DNA from: Streptomyces sp. P3
Lineage (GTDB): Bacteria; Actinomycetota; Actinomycetes; Streptomycetales; Streptomycetaceae
Assembly (NCBI RefSeq): GCF_003032475.1
Contig: NZ_CP028369.1
Coordinates: forward strand, 5,642,001 to 5,706,000
Reading direction: 5' to 3'
DNA: 64,000 nucleotides
Shown: positions 51,275-60,739 of the stretch, piece after piece
How the letters are laid out: every line of letters starts with the position of its first letter
Position numbering within the stretch: the stretch's first letter is position 1
The notes under the pieces: model-generated
What the model was told of the DNA's origin: nothing
Database searches by the model: none
Seen by the model: only the letters and a program-made list of their open reading frames with translations
Translations under genes and position numbers: made by a program

Positions 51275-52338
51275 CGGTGACCACATCCCACGAGGCCCCC
51301 GTCGCCGGGACGCCGAAATCCAGCGGCACCCGGCTCGTCGACCGCGTCTTCAAGATGCGCGAACTCGCCATCCTGGCCGTCTTCCTGGTGATGATCGCCG
51401 TCACCCAGGCCGGCAACAGCGAGTTCCTCTCCGAGCAGGGCATCAAGGACCTGCTGCTGAACGCGACCATCCTGGTGCTGGTCGCCACCGGCCAGTCCCT
51501 GGTCGTCATCACCCGCAACGTCGACCTCTCGGTCGGCTCCACCCTCGGCATCAGCGCCTTCGCCGCCGGCACCTATCTGCAGGGCGGCGGCAACCCGGTG
51601 GTCGCGATCGTCCTGGCGATGCTGCTGGGCGTCGGCTTCGGGCTGCTCAACGGCCTGCTGGTCAGCCTGGGCCAGGTGCCCGCCCTGGTCGTCACCCTCG
51701 GCACGCTCTACATCATCCGCGGCATCGACTCCATCTGGGTCGGCTCCCGCCAGATCACCGCGGCCGACCTGCCGGACTCCTTCGTCGACTTCGGCTCCGG
51801 CGGCCTCTCGGCGGTGCCGTGGCTGGCACTCATCGCGGTCGCCGTCCTGATCGCGACCGCCTACTACCTCAAGCAGTTCGGCAGCGGACGCGAGCTGTAC
51901 GCGCTCGGTTCCAACCCCGAAGCCGCCCGGCTCGCCGGCATCCCGGTGCGCAAGCGGATCCTCGCCGCCTACACGTTCTGCGGCGGTCTCGCCGGTCTCG
52001 CCGGCGCCATGTACCTGGCCCGGTTCGGCAACGTCGACTCGGGGACCGGCACCGGCTACGAACTCACCGTCGTCAGCGCGGTCGTGGTCGGCGGCATCGC
52101 CTTCACCGGCGGCTCCGGCAGCGTCTACGGCGCCGCCCTCGGCGCCCTGCTCCTCACCTCCATCAACAGCGTCCTGCCCGCCCTCGGCGTCAGCTCGGTC
52201 TGGGTGCTCGCCATCAACGGCGTGCTGCTCCTGCTGGCCATCGCCGTCGACCGGATCGTGGCGCTGCGGGTGGCGTCCGCCCTGAAGAAGAAGTCGGCCT
52301 CCGTGCCGGCCGTAGAGAAGGGAGAGGCCCGTGCCTGA
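51271..52338 (+). CDS. Rhamnose ABC permease 1
   Basis: A 355-residue inner-membrane permease of the RbsC/BPD_transp_2 family. It has about eight to ten TM helices and family segments [51 protein letters not shown] (contact loop for the ATPase) and [22 protein letters not shown] overlaps the ATPase stop (ATGA). Confidence 0.92.
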   Translation: MTVTTSHEAPVAGTPKSSGTRLVDRVFKMRELAILAVFLVMIAVTQAGNSEFLSEQGIKDLLLNATILVLVATGQSLVVITRNVDLSVGSTLGISAFAAGTYLQGGGNPVVAIVLAMLLGVGFGLLNGLLVSLGQVPALVVTLGTLYIIRGIDSIWVGSRQITAADLPDSFVDFGSGGLSAVPWLALIAVAVLIATAYYLKQFGSGRELYALGSNPEAARLAGIPVRKRILAAYTFCGGLAGLAGAMYLARFGNVDSGTGTGYELTVVSAVVVGGIAFTGGSGSVYGAALGALLLTSINSVLPALGVSSVWVLAINGVLLLLAIAVDRIVALRVASALKKKSASVPAVEKGEARA

Positions 52339-53323
52339 GTCCCTGGCCCGCGCGATCCGCTGGGACACCGTCGTGGGCGCCCTCCTGATCGTCCTGCTGC
52401 TGTTCTCCTTCTCCTTCGTCGACGGCTTCGGCAACGCGCTGAACCTGTCCTTCCTGATCGGCAACACCCTGCCGATCGCCCTCATCGCCCTGCCGATGAC
52501 CCTGCTGGTGGTCTCCGGCGAGATCGACCTCTCGGTCGCCTCCACGGCCGGCCTGTCCGGCGCGGTCATGGGCGCCCTGTGGAACCAGGGTCTGACCATC
52601 GAGGCGATCATCCCGATCTGCCTGCTGCTGGGCGTGGTGTGCGGACTGATCAACGGTCTGCTCGTGACGCGGCTGGGCCTGCCCTCCCTCGCCGTCACCA
52701 TCGGCACCCTCGCCGCCTACCGGGGCATCGCACAGATCGTGCTCGGCTCCGACGCGGTGACCGACTTCCCCACCCAGTACCTGGACTTCGCGGCCGGAAG
52801 GTTCGGGGACAGTTTCCTCCCACAGGCCTTCCTGCCCTTCGTGGTGCTGCTCGCGATCGCGGTGGTCGTCCTGCACGCCACCCCGTTCGGGCGCTCGCTC
52901 TTCGCGACCGGCGCCAGCGAGGAGGCCGCCCGGTTCGCCGGCATCCGCGTCAAGCGCCAGAAGCTCGTCCTGTTCACGGTGACCGGCCTGATGGCCTCCC
53001 TCACCGGGATCTTCTGGGCCCTGCACTACGCCAGCGCCCGCTACGACAACGCGACCGGTCTCGAACTCTCCGTCGTCGCCGCGGTGCTGCTCGGCGGCAT
53101 CGACTTCGACGGTGGCAAGGGCACGTTGGGCGGTGCGATCGCGGGAGTGTTCCTCCTCGGCGCACTGCAGAACGTGATGAGCCTCCTCAACGTCTCCGCC
53201 CAGTCGCAGATCGTCGTCACGGGCGTCCTGCTCGTCGTCTCCGTGCTGGGCCCCCGGGTCGCACGCCAGATCTCCGTCGCGAGGGCGGGCCGTAGAGCCG
53301 CTGCCTCGACCCCGACGGCCTGA
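52331..53323 (+). CDS. Rhamnose ABC permease 2
   Basis: A 330-residue second permease of the same family, starting with GTG 52331 inside the end of permease 1 (8-bp overlap). Family blocks: LVVSGEIDLSVASTAGLS, LPSLAVTIGTLAAYRGIA, FATGASEEAARFAGIRVK and LLGGIDFDGGKGTLGGAI. The two permeases are expected to form the heterodimeric channel. Confidence 0.92.
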   Translation: MPESLARAIRWDTVVGALLIVLLLFSFSFVDGFGNALNLSFLIGNTLPIALIALPMTLLVVSGEIDLSVASTAGLSGAVMGALWNQGLTIEAIIPICLLLGVVCGLINGLLVTRLGLPSLAVTIGTLAAYRGIAQIVLGSDAVTDFPTQYLDFAAGRFGDSFLPQAFLPFVVLLAIAVVVLHATPFGRSLFATGASEEAARFAGIRVKRQKLVLFTVTGLMASLTGIFWALHYASARYDNATGLELSVVAAVLLGGIDFDGGKGTLGGAIAGVFLLGALQNVMSLLNVSAQSQIVVTGVLLVVSVLGPRVARQISVARAGRRAAASTPTA

Positions 53324-53362
53324 GAATCACCCCCGCCCTCCTCACTAAGGACTCACACCACC

Positions 53363-54448
53363 ATGCGCAAGTCATCCCTCCGCCGTGCCTGTGCGGCCCT
53401 CGCCGCAGTCTCCTCCCTCGCCCTCGCCGCCACCGCCTGCGGCGGCACCACCAAGGAGGACGTGAAGAAGGAGAGCACCGGCGCGGCTGCCGCCGCCACC
53501 GGCAAGGCCGACCCGAACGCGGCCACCAAGAAGGGCCTGACCGTCGGCTTCCTGCCCAAGCAGGTCAACAACCCCTACTTCACCTCCTCCGACAAGGGCG
53601 GCGAGGCGGCCCTGAAGGAGCTGGGCTCCAACTACAAGGAGGTCGGCCCCTCCAGCGCGACCGACACCTCCAGCCAGGTCTCCTACGTCAACACCCTGAC
53701 CCAGCAGCAGGTCGACGCGATGGCCGTGTCCGCGCAGGACCCGGGCGCCCTGTGCACCGCGCTCAAGCAGGCCATGAGCAACAAGATCAAGGTCGTCACC
53801 TACGACTCCGACACCAACCCCGAGTGCCGCAACGCCTTCGTCTCGCAGGCGTCCGCCGAGGACCTCGGCCGCACCGAGGTGCAGCTGCTCGCCGAGCAGA
53901 TCGGCTACAAGGGCGAGATCGCGATTCTGTCGGCCGCGCAGACCGCGACGAACCAGAACACCTGGATCGACTTCATGAAGGACGAGCTGAAGGACCCCAA
54001 GTACAAGGACATCAAGCTCGTCAAGGTGGCGTACGGCAACGACGACGCCCAGCAGTCCTTCCAGCAGACCCAGGGCCTGCTGCAGCAGTACCCGAACCTG
54101 AAGGGGATCATCTCCCCGACCACCGTCGGCATCAAGGCGGCCGCACAGTACCTGTCGGGCTCCAAGTATAAGGGCAAGGTCAAGCTGACCGGCCTGGGCA
54201 CCCCGAACGACATGCGCACCTACGTCAAGAACGGCACCGTCGACGCCTTCGAGCTGTGGGACCCCTCGAAGCTCGGCGCACTGGCCGCCCAGACCGCGGT
54301 GGCGCTGGTCTCGGGCCAGATCACCGGCGCCGAGGGTGAGACCTTCAAGGCCGGCGGCGCGCAGTACACCATCGGCAAGAACGGCGTGATCAACCTCGGC
54401 AAGCCGACCGTGTTCAACGCCAAGAACATCGACCAGTTCAACTTCTAG
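53363..54448 (+). CDS. rhaS: Rhamnose-binding lipoprotein RhaS
   Basis: A 361-residue periplasmic-binding-protein-type lipoprotein. The signal peptide (RKSSLRRACAALAAVSSLAL) ends in the lipobox LAATAC with the lipidated Cys at about residue 26. The mature part has VGFLPKQVNNPYFTSSDKGG, typical of the rhamnose/AI-2-like group, and GIISPTTVGIKAAAQYL. TAAGGA precedes ATG 53363. It should capture L-rhamnose at the cell surface for the importer. Confidence 0.92.
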   Translation: MRKSSLRRACAALAAVSSLALAATACGGTTKEDVKKESTGAAAAATGKADPNAATKKGLTVGFLPKQVNNPYFTSSDKGGEAALKELGSNYKEVGPSSATDTSSQVSYVNTLTQQQVDAMAVSAQDPGALCTALKQAMSNKIKVVTYDSDTNPECRNAFVSQASAEDLGRTEVQLLAEQIGYKGEIAILSAAQTATNQNTWIDFMKDELKDPKYKDIKLVKVAYGNDDAQQSFQQTQGLLQQYPNLKGIISPTTVGIKAAAQYLSGSKYKGKVKLTGLGTPNDMRTYVKNGTVDAFELWDPSKLGALAAQTAVALVSGQITGAEGETFKAGGAQYTIGKNGVINLGKPTVFNAKNIDQFNF

Positions 54449-54465
54449 GTCTGGAGCGGTACTTC

Positions 54466-54786
54466 ATGCAGCGCGTCTGTTTCCTGCTCAAGGTCCGACA
54501 GGACCGCCTCGCCGAGTACCGCGAACGCCACGCGGCCGTGTGGCCGGAGATGCTCGAAGCTCTCTCGGCCACCGGCTGGCACAACTACTCGCTCTTCCTG
54601 AGAGACGACGGCCTGCTCGTCGGCTACCTGGAGACCGAGGACTTCGCCGCCGCCCTGGCCGGCATGGAGGCCGCCGACGTCAACGCCCGCTGGCAGGCGG
54701 AGATGGCCCCGTTCTTCGAGTCCCTGGACGGCGCCCGGCCCGACGAGGCCATGAAACCCCTCACCGAGGTCTTCCACCTCGCCTGA
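54466..54786 (+). CDS. rhaM: L-rhamnose mutarotase RhaM
   Basis: A 106-residue dimeric alpha-beta protein that interconverts anomers of L-rhamnose. Family features: RVCFLLKVRQDRLAEYRERH with the catalytic His, TGWHNYSLFLRDDGLLVGY and a C-terminal MAPFFESLDG block. It lies 17 bp after rhaS, with TCTGGAG before the ATG. Position within the import arm fits supply of the anomer used by the isomerase. Confidence 0.95.
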   Translation: MQRVCFLLKVRQDRLAEYRERHAAVWPEMLEALSATGWHNYSLFLRDDGLLVGYLETEDFAAALAGMEAADVNARWQAEMAPFFESLDGARPDEAMKPLTEVFHLA

Positions 54787-54867
54787 GACCCGCCCCGAAC
54801 TGCCGACACCCCCCACACCCGACCGCCGCCCTCTTCCCCTGCTCTCGCACGACAACGGAGTCCCGAG

Positions 54868-56292
54868 ATGAGACGACGCACCCTGCTGGCCGCCACCCTC
54901 CTCAGTGCCGCAGCCTCCCCGGTGCTGGCCGCCGGCACCGCACGCGCCGCCGACCCCGGCCCCTCGGTCACGAGGAGGACGACCACGCTCCTCGACGCCC
55001 AGGCCGTGTTCTTCGTGTCCTACGACGGCCTGGTCAACAACAACTCGTTCCAGAAGAACGGCCTGCTGACCTACAAGGGCTACCAGTACGCCACCTGGTA
55101 CACCTCCACCCGGAACGCGGTCGTCGCCCGCCGGGTCCTGGGGGGAACCGCCTGGTCCACGGTGACGCTGGCGCACCAGCTCAAGTCCAGCGACTCGCAC
55201 AACGTCATCTCCATGGGCGTCTCGAAGGCCGACGGCCGGCTCCACCTCAACATGGACTCCCACAGCGACGGCTTCTTCTACGTCAAGTCGGTCGCCGGAC
55301 TCCTCGACAACCCGGCGACCACGTCCTGGACGTCATCCGTGTTCGGCGCCGTCCAGACCACCCTCGACGGACTCGCGCTCACCTCCCAGTTCACCTACCC
55401 GCAGTTCGTCTCCACCCCCGAGGGCAGACTCCAGCTCAGCTACCGGGTCGCCATATCCGGCAACGGCCGCAACGCCCTCGCCGAGTACGACGGTTCGAGG
55501 TGGCAGAACCTCGGCGAGTGGTCCAGCTCCACCGGCACCTACACCAGCGAGCACGGCTCCAGCACGGCCCGCAACATGTACCTGCACGGCATCGACTACG
55601 ACGTCAACGGCCGGCTGCACTCCTTCTTCACCTGGCGCGAGCAGAACGGCGCCGTGATGTGCTCCGGCGGCGGCATCACCAACCACGACACCGGCTACGT
55701 CTACTCCGACGACCGCGGCCGGACCTGGCGCAACAACGCGGGCGCGGTCGTCGGCGTCACCGGCGGCTCCGACAAGGTGGCGGTGACCGACGGCGGACTC
55801 GTCGTGGACCCGCTCAACCCCGACCACTCGCTGATGAACCAGGAGAGCCAGGCCACCGACTCCGCGGGCCGGCCGCACGCGATCATCAGCTACGTCCCCG
55901 GCCGCTTCGGCCAGTGCACCACCGACTACGTCCGCGACCGCACCGCCAACGGCCGCGCCTTCCACCTGCGCAAGAACAGCGCCGGCGGCTGGCAGAAGAC
56001 GGAGATCCCGGTCGTCCTCGGCTCCAGCCAGCGCACCAAGCTCGTCCTGGACAAGTACGACAACGCGTACGCGATCTTCCCGTTCGGCAGGATCGCCGGC
56101 GCCTCGAAGGCCTCCGGCCACACCGACTGGAAGATCCTCTTCGACGGCAGCGGCCTCAACGCCTTCGGTGAGGTCGTCATCGACGAGATGCGGGTCAAGG
56201 CGGACAACACGCTGTCGTTCATGTACCAGGAGAAGTCGAGCGGGACGACCCCGTCGGCGCTCCGCGTCATCGACTTCGCGCTGCCCGCATGA
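54868..56292 (+). CDS. Secreted BNR_4-type beta-propeller, possible rhamnose-releasing lyase
   Basis: A 474-residue exported protein. The signal peptide has twin Arg-like residues (MRRRTLLAATLLSAAASP) and likely cleaves after TARA. The rest resembles BNR_4 seven-bladed propellers, with repeated blade motifs such as DSHNVISMGVSKADGRLHL, NMDSHSDGFFYVKS, LAEYDGSRWQNLGEW and YVYSDDRGRTWRNNAG. Such propellers include polysaccharide lyases acting at rhamnose-glucuronate bonds as well as sialidase-like proteins. Its place between rhaM and the LacI gene suggests it frees rhamnose outside the cell. The activity is inferred, not shown. Confidence 0.78.
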   Translation: MRRRTLLAATLLSAAASPVLAAGTARAADPGPSVTRRTTTLLDAQAVFFVSYDGLVNNNSFQKNGLLTYKGYQYATWYTSTRNAVVARRVLGGTAWSTVTLAHQLKSSDSHNVISMGVSKADGRLHLNMDSHSDGFFYVKSVAGLLDNPATTSWTSSVFGAVQTTLDGLALTSQFTYPQFVSTPEGRLQLSYRVAISGNGRNALAEYDGSRWQNLGEWSSSTGTYTSEHGSSTARNMYLHGIDYDVNGRLHSFFTWREQNGAVMCSGGGITNHDTGYVYSDDRGRTWRNNAGAVVGVTGGSDKVAVTDGGLVVDPLNPDHSLMNQESQATDSAGRPHAIISYVPGRFGQCTTDYVRDRTANGRAFHLRKNSAGGWQKTEIPVVLGSSQRTKLVLDKYDNAYAIFPFGRIAGASKASGHTDWKILFDGSGLNAFGEVVIDEMRVKADNTLSFMYQEKSSGTTPSALRVIDFALPA

Positions 56293-56383
56293 CCGGCGCA
56301 CCGGCTCGGCCGGAAGCATGGCGGCATGACGGTAATGTGAAGGCCGTCCCGCCGTGCCCCGTTCACCTGGAGGTTCACGCCTG

Positions 56384-57415
56384 ATGGCCCAGTCGGTGGG
56401 TATCAAGGACGTCGCCCGTGCCGCCGGAGTCTCCGTCGGTACGGTGTCCAACGTCATCAACCGCCCGGACACCGTCGCCACGGAGACCCGGGCCCGGGTG
56501 CTCTCGGCGATAGACCGTCTCGGATACGTCCGCAGCGAGTCGGCCCGCCAGCTGCGCGCCGGACGCAGCCGGATCATGGGGCTGCTCGTCCTCGACATGG
56601 GCAACCCGTTCTTCGTGGACGTCGCCCGGGGCGCCGAGCGCGCCGCCCGGGACGCCGGGCTCGGCGTCATGGTCTGCAACAGCGCCGAGAGCGCGGGCGA
56701 GGAGGCCGAGTACCTGTCGCTCTTCGCCGAGCAGCGGGTGCGCGGCGTGCTGCTCACCCCGGCGGACGCGACCGGCCGCAACATCGAGTCCTTCCGCCGG
56801 CACGGCATCCCCTTCGTCCTCGTCGACCGGGTCTCCGAAGGCACCGCCGAGTGCTCGGTGTCGGTGGACGACGTGGCGGGCGGGGCGCTGGCCGTGCGGC
56901 ACCTGATCGACGCGGGTCACCGCTCCATCGCCTACGTCAGCGGCCCGCCCGGCTTCACCCAGGTCCGCGACCGCCGTACCGGTGCGCTGGCCGCGCTCGC
57001 CGAGGCGGGCCTCGGCCCCGAGCGGCTGCGCGAACTGCCCACCGAGCGGCTCGACGTCGCCGCCGGCCGGGACGCGGGCGCCCGTCTGCTGGGCCTCGCC
57101 GACCGCCCGACCGCCGTGTTCTGTGCCAACGACCTGCTCGCGCTCGGCGTGCTGCAGGCCATGTACGCGGCCGGCGTGGGCGTCCCCGACGACCTCGCCA
57201 TCGTCGGCTACGACGACATCGAGTTCGCGGCCGCGGCGGCGGTCCCCCTCACCTCCGTCCGGCAGCCCGCCGTCACCATGGGCGCCCTGGCCGCCGAGAT
57301 GCTGCTGGAGGAGACGGAGGAGGAGCACGAGAACGGGACGCGGGCACACGAACACCGTCGCGTGGTGCTCCAGCCGGAACTGGTGGTCCGCCGGTCGAGC
57401 CTGTCGGCGCGCTGA
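56384..57415 (+). CDS. LacI-family regulator of the rhamnose regulon
   Basis: A 343-residue repressor. The HTH at residues 5-50 reads GIKDVARAAGVSVGTVSNVI, followed by the hinge and a sugar-binding core (GLLVLDMGNPFFVDVARGAE, VRHLIDAGHRSIAYVSGPP, DDLAIVGYDDIEFAAAAAVP). GGAGG precedes ATG 56384. It is the last gene of the rightward arm, and LacI-type dyads stand between the two arms, so it probably represses both until rhamnose (or rhamnulose) binds. No such dyad was seen in front of its own start. Confidence 0.9.
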   Translation: MAQSVGIKDVARAAGVSVGTVSNVINRPDTVATETRARVLSAIDRLGYVRSESARQLRAGRSRIMGLLVLDMGNPFFVDVARGAERAARDAGLGVMVCNSAESAGEEAEYLSLFAEQRVRGVLLTPADATGRNIESFRRHGIPFVLVDRVSEGTAECSVSVDDVAGGALAVRHLIDAGHRSIAYVSGPPGFTQVRDRRTGALAALAEAGLGPERLRELPTERLDVAAGRDAGARLLGLADRPTAVFCANDLLALGVLQAMYAAGVGVPDDLAIVGYDDIEFAAAAAVPLTSVRQPAVTMGALAAEMLLEETEEEHENGTRAHEHRRVVLQPELVVRRSSLSAR

Positions 57416-57650
57416 GCGTCCGTCCGACCGCCGCGGCCGACGGTGACGCCCTCCCCGGCGCAGCGACCCTCCGGGCCCCGCCCTCCGTGTGCCCGGCTGC
57501 GCCGTGACCGTCGGGCGGGCTCCGGTGTCGGTGTCCTTGCCGAGCGGCGCCGTTCAGGAGCCGGAGGGTGATCACCGGACCCCGGTCGCCGACCGCAGAT
57601 GTGCTGAACTGGGACGCGGCCCGTACATCGAGCGTCCCGGGAGACCCCTG

Positions 57651-58952
57651 TTGTCCCTCAGCTACCGCCAGCCCGGCGTCGTACTCACCGACCGCCGCTT
57701 CACCGTGCCCCTCGACCACGCAGACCCGGCCGGGGAGACGATCTCGCTGTACGCCCGCGAGGTCGTCGCGAGCGACAAGGCCGGCCAGGACCTGCCATGG
57801 CTCCTCTACCTCCAGGGCGGACCCGGATTCGGCGCCCACCGCTTCGTCGGCCGGCCGGCCTGGCTCGGCCGTGCGCTGGAGGACTACCGCGTCCTCCTCC
57901 TCGACCAGCGCGGGACCGGCCACTCCACCCCGGCCAACCGCCAGACGCTCCCGCTGCGCGGCGGACCGGCCGAACAGGCCGACTACCTCGCGCGCTTCCG
58001 CGCCGACTCCATCGTCCGGGACTGCGAGCTGATCCGCCGCGAGGTCACCGGCGGCGCCCCGTGGACCGTGCTCGGCCAGAGCTTCGGAGGCTTCTGCACG
58101 GTCACCTACCTCTCCACCGCACCGGAGGGCCTGGCCGCCGCCCTGATCACCGGCGGTCTGCCCGCCCTGGACGGTCACGCCGACGACGTCTACCGCGCCG
58201 CGTACCCGCGCATGGAGCGCAAGGCCGCGGCGCACTACGCCCGATACCCGCAGGACGCCGAACGGGCGCGCCGCGTCGCCGACCACCTCCTGCACCACGA
58301 GGTGACCCTCCCGAGCGGCTACCGCCTCACCGCCGAGGCCTTCCAGACCGTCGGCATCCTCCTCGGCGGCGGCGAGGGCAGTCACCGTCTGCACCACCTC
58401 CTCGAGGAGGCCTTCGTGCCCACCCCGCAGGGCCCCGCGCTCTCCGACGCCTTCCAGGAGGAGACGCAGGTCCGGCTCTCCTTCGCCGGGCACCCGCTCT
58501 ACGCCCTCCTGCACGAGGCGATCTACGGACAGGACGCCCGTCCCACCGCATGGTCCGCCGAGCGGGTGCGCGCCGAGTTCCCGCAGTTCGACGCCGCCAG
58601 GACGCTCACCGGCGACGGCCCGCTGCTGTTCACCGGCGAGACGATCCACCCCTGGATGTTCGACGCCGACCCCGCGCTGCGCCCGCTGCGCGAGACCGCC
58701 GAACTCCTGGCCGCCCGCACCGACTGGACGCCCCTGTACGACCCGGCCCGCCTGGCCGCCAACGAGGTTCCGGTCGCGGCCGCGATCTACCACGACGACC
58801 TGTACGTCGACACCGCCCACTCCCTGCGCACCGCGCGGGCGATCCGGGGGCTGCGCACCTGGGTCACCGACGAGTTCGAGCACGACGGCGTCCGGGCCGG
58901 CGGCCCGCGCGTCCTGGACCGGCTGCTCGCCCTGGTCCGTGACGAAGCGTGA
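57651..58952 (+). CDS. Alpha/beta hydrolase, proline-iminopeptidase-like
   Basis: A 433-residue hydrolase similar to peptidase family S33 prolyl aminopeptidases. Oxyanion region LLYLQGGPGFGA, DQRGTGHSTPAN, nucleophile Ser in VLGQSFGGFCTV, and the C-terminal acid/His region ending in YHDDLYVDT. The TTG at 57651 is chosen because conserved sequence (LSLSYRQPGVVLTDRRF) starts there and GGAGA precedes it; the frame upstream to 57489 is Arg/Pro-rich. Cytoplasmic. It likely removes N-terminal Pro or similar residues from peptides. Confidence 0.85.
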   Translation: MSLSYRQPGVVLTDRRFTVPLDHADPAGETISLYAREVVASDKAGQDLPWLLYLQGGPGFGAHRFVGRPAWLGRALEDYRVLLLDQRGTGHSTPANRQTLPLRGGPAEQADYLARFRADSIVRDCELIRREVTGGAPWTVLGQSFGGFCTVTYLSTAPEGLAAALITGGLPALDGHADDVYRAAYPRMERKAAAHYARYPQDAERARRVADHLLHHEVTLPSGYRLTAEAFQTVGILLGGGEGSHRLHHLLEEAFVPTPQGPALSDAFQEETQVRLSFAGHPLYALLHEAIYGQDARPTAWSAERVRAEFPQFDAARTLTGDGPLLFTGETIHPWMFDADPALRPLRETAELLAARTDWTPLYDPARLAANEVPVAAAIYHDDLYVDTAHSLRTARAIRGLRTWVTDEFEHDGVRAGGPRVLDRLLALVRDEA

Positions 58953-58980
58953 TGTCGGTGTCACGCACTAGTCTGCGGAC

Positions 58981-59724
58981 ATGACCGAGCCGGCGATCCC
59001 TCAGCTCCAGCCCATGCCCGAGGACTGGCGGCGCGCCCTGGCCGTGGTGGCCCATCCGGACGACCTCGAGTACGGGTGCTCGGCGGCGATCGCCGCCTGG
59101 ACCGACGCCGGCCGTGAGGTCGCCTATGTGCTGGCGACCCGCGGCGAGGCCGGCATCGACACCCTCGCGCCCGCCGAGTGCGGCCCGCTGCGCGAGCGGG
59201 AGCAGCGGGCGAGCGCGGCCGTGGTGGGCGTCTCGACGGTCGAGTTCCTCGACCACCGGGACGGCGTCGTCGAGTACGGGCCCGCCCTGCGCCGGGACAT
59301 CGCCGCCGCGATCCGCCGGCACCGCCCGGAGCTCGTGATCACCCTCAACCACCGGGACACCTGGGGCGGCGTCGCCTGGAACACCCCCGACCACGTCGCC
59401 GTCGGCCGCGCCACCCTCGACGCGGCCGGGGACGCCGGCAACCGCTGGATCTTCCCGGAACTCGTCGAGCGGGGCCTCCAGCCCTGGAACGGAGTGCGCT
59501 GGGTCGCCGTGGCGGGTTCCGCGACGCCCACCCACGCGGTCGACGCCTCGGCGGGGCTGGAGCGCGCCGTCGGCTCGCTGCTCGAGCACCGTGCCTACAT
59601 CGAGGCGTTGACCGACGAGGAGCCCGAGAGGTACGCCCGGGGGTTTCTGACCGGGGTGGCGAACTCGGTGGGGGAGCGGTTCGGCGGCAGGCCGGCCGTG
59701 GCGTTCGAACTGTTCGGCCGGTAG
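58981..59724 (+). CDS. PIG-L family deacetylase
   Basis: A 247-residue zinc deacetylase of the LmbE/PIG-L family. The metal motif is AVVAHPDDLEYG (His25, Asp27/28), and NTPDHVAVGRATLDA has the later His. Relatives act on N-acetylglucosaminyl compounds such as mycothiol precursors and antibiotic sugars; the substrate here is unknown. The ATG has TAGTCT six bases before it and no ribosome site, suggesting a leaderless message. It starts 28 bp after the hydrolase gene. Confidence 0.9.
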   Translation: MTEPAIPQLQPMPEDWRRALAVVAHPDDLEYGCSAAIAAWTDAGREVAYVLATRGEAGIDTLAPAECGPLREREQRASAAVVGVSTVEFLDHRDGVVEYGPALRRDIAAAIRRHRPELVITLNHRDTWGGVAWNTPDHVAVGRATLDAAGDAGNRWIFPELVERGLQPWNGVRWVAVAGSATPTHAVDASAGLERAVGSLLEHRAYIEALTDEEPERYARGFLTGVANSVGERFGGRPAVAFELFGR

Positions 59725-59908
59725 CGGGACGTGTCCTTCGGCCGTGCCGGTCGGTGGCCCGGTGGCCCGGTGGGCCGGAACAACGGGTGCACGGAGCATG
59801 GCCGCAGGATGCTCCTATGGCTGTCAAGTCGATGACGTCAGTCAGTAGGCGAGTCAGGCTCATCAGCAGAACCACCAGTCACATCCTCACTGTCAGTAGG
59901 GTGGACGG

Positions 59909-60739
59909 ATGCACGATGAGACTGTGGACCCGGCGGCGCTGCGCGGCGACTGCGCGAACTGCTTCGGCCTGTGCTGTGTGGTCCTGCCCTTCGCCCGCTC
60001 CGCCGACTTCGCGATCGACAAGCCGGCCGGCACACCCTGCCCGAACCTGGGCGAGGACCACCGCTGCGGCATCCACGCGCGGCTGCGCCGGACGGGCTTC
60101 ACCGGCTGCACGGTCTACGACTGCTTCGGCGCCGGGCAGAAGGTCTCGCAGGTCACCTTCGGCGGCCGGGACCGCAATGCCGCTCCGCCGGCCGAGGCCC
60201 GCCGGATGAGCGAGGTGTTCCCGGTCGTGCGGCAGCTCCACGAACTCCTGTGGTACCTCGCCGAGTCGCTCCGCCTGCCCGCGGCCCGCCCGGTCCACGC
60301 GGACCTGCGCCGGGCGCTGGCGAAAACCGAGGAACTGACCCTGCTGCCCCCGGGAGAGCTGGTCGCGCTCGACGTCCCGGCGCACCGGCAGGACGTCAAC
60401 GTGCTGCTGCTGAGGACCAGCGAGCTGGTCCGGGCCGGCGTCGGCGGACGGCGCAAGGAGCGCCGGGGCGCCGACCTGATGGGCGCCCGCCTCAGGGGTG
60501 CCGACCTGCACGGTGCGAACCTGCGCGGCGCCTGCCTCATCGCGGCCGACCTCGCCGGCGCCGACCTGCGCCGGGCGGACATGATCGGCGCCGACCTGCG
60601 CGACGCCGATCTGACGGACGCCGACCTCACCGGCGCGTTCTTCCTCACCCAGCCGCAGCTGAACGCGGCCAGGGGGAGCGCGGGCACCCGGGTGCCGACG
60701 TCACTCGCCCGTCCGGTGCACTGGACAACGCCCCTCTGA
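59909..60739 (+). CDS. Cys-rich N-terminus plus pentapeptide-repeat protein
   Basis: A 276-residue two-part protein. Residues 14-75 hold a Cys pattern CANCFGLCC, PCPNLGEDHRCGIH, CTVYDC, suggesting a metal-binding domain somewhat like YkgJ-type zinc/iron-chelating proteins. A helical linker follows. Residues ~185-245 form pentapeptide repeats of the A(D/N)LxG type (GADLMGARLRGADLHGANLR as example). Pentapeptide coils can mimic DNA or mediate protein contact. ATG 59909 has TAGGGT six bases before it. Its 3' end overlaps the convergent P450 gene by 39 bp. Confidence 0.85.
   Translation: MHDETVDPAALRGDCANCFGLCCVVLPFARSADFAIDKPAGTPCPNLGEDHRCGIHARLRRTGFTGCTVYDCFGAGQKVSQVTFGGRDRNAAPPAEARRMSEVFPVVRQLHELLWYLAESLRLPAARPVHADLRRALAKTEELTLLPPGELVALDVPAHRQDVNVLLLRTSELVRAGVGGRRKERRGADLMGARLRGADLHGANLRGACLIAADLAGADLRRADMIGADLRDADLTDADLTGAFFLTQPQLNAARGSAGTRVPTSLARPVHWTTPL

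Noticed and set aside
49708-52338. An 876-codon rightward open frame through the ABC ATPase region
   Set aside because: It is an Arg/Pro-rich shadow of the ATPase that runs into the real permease frame; the permease starts at 51271 with its own ATGA overlap.
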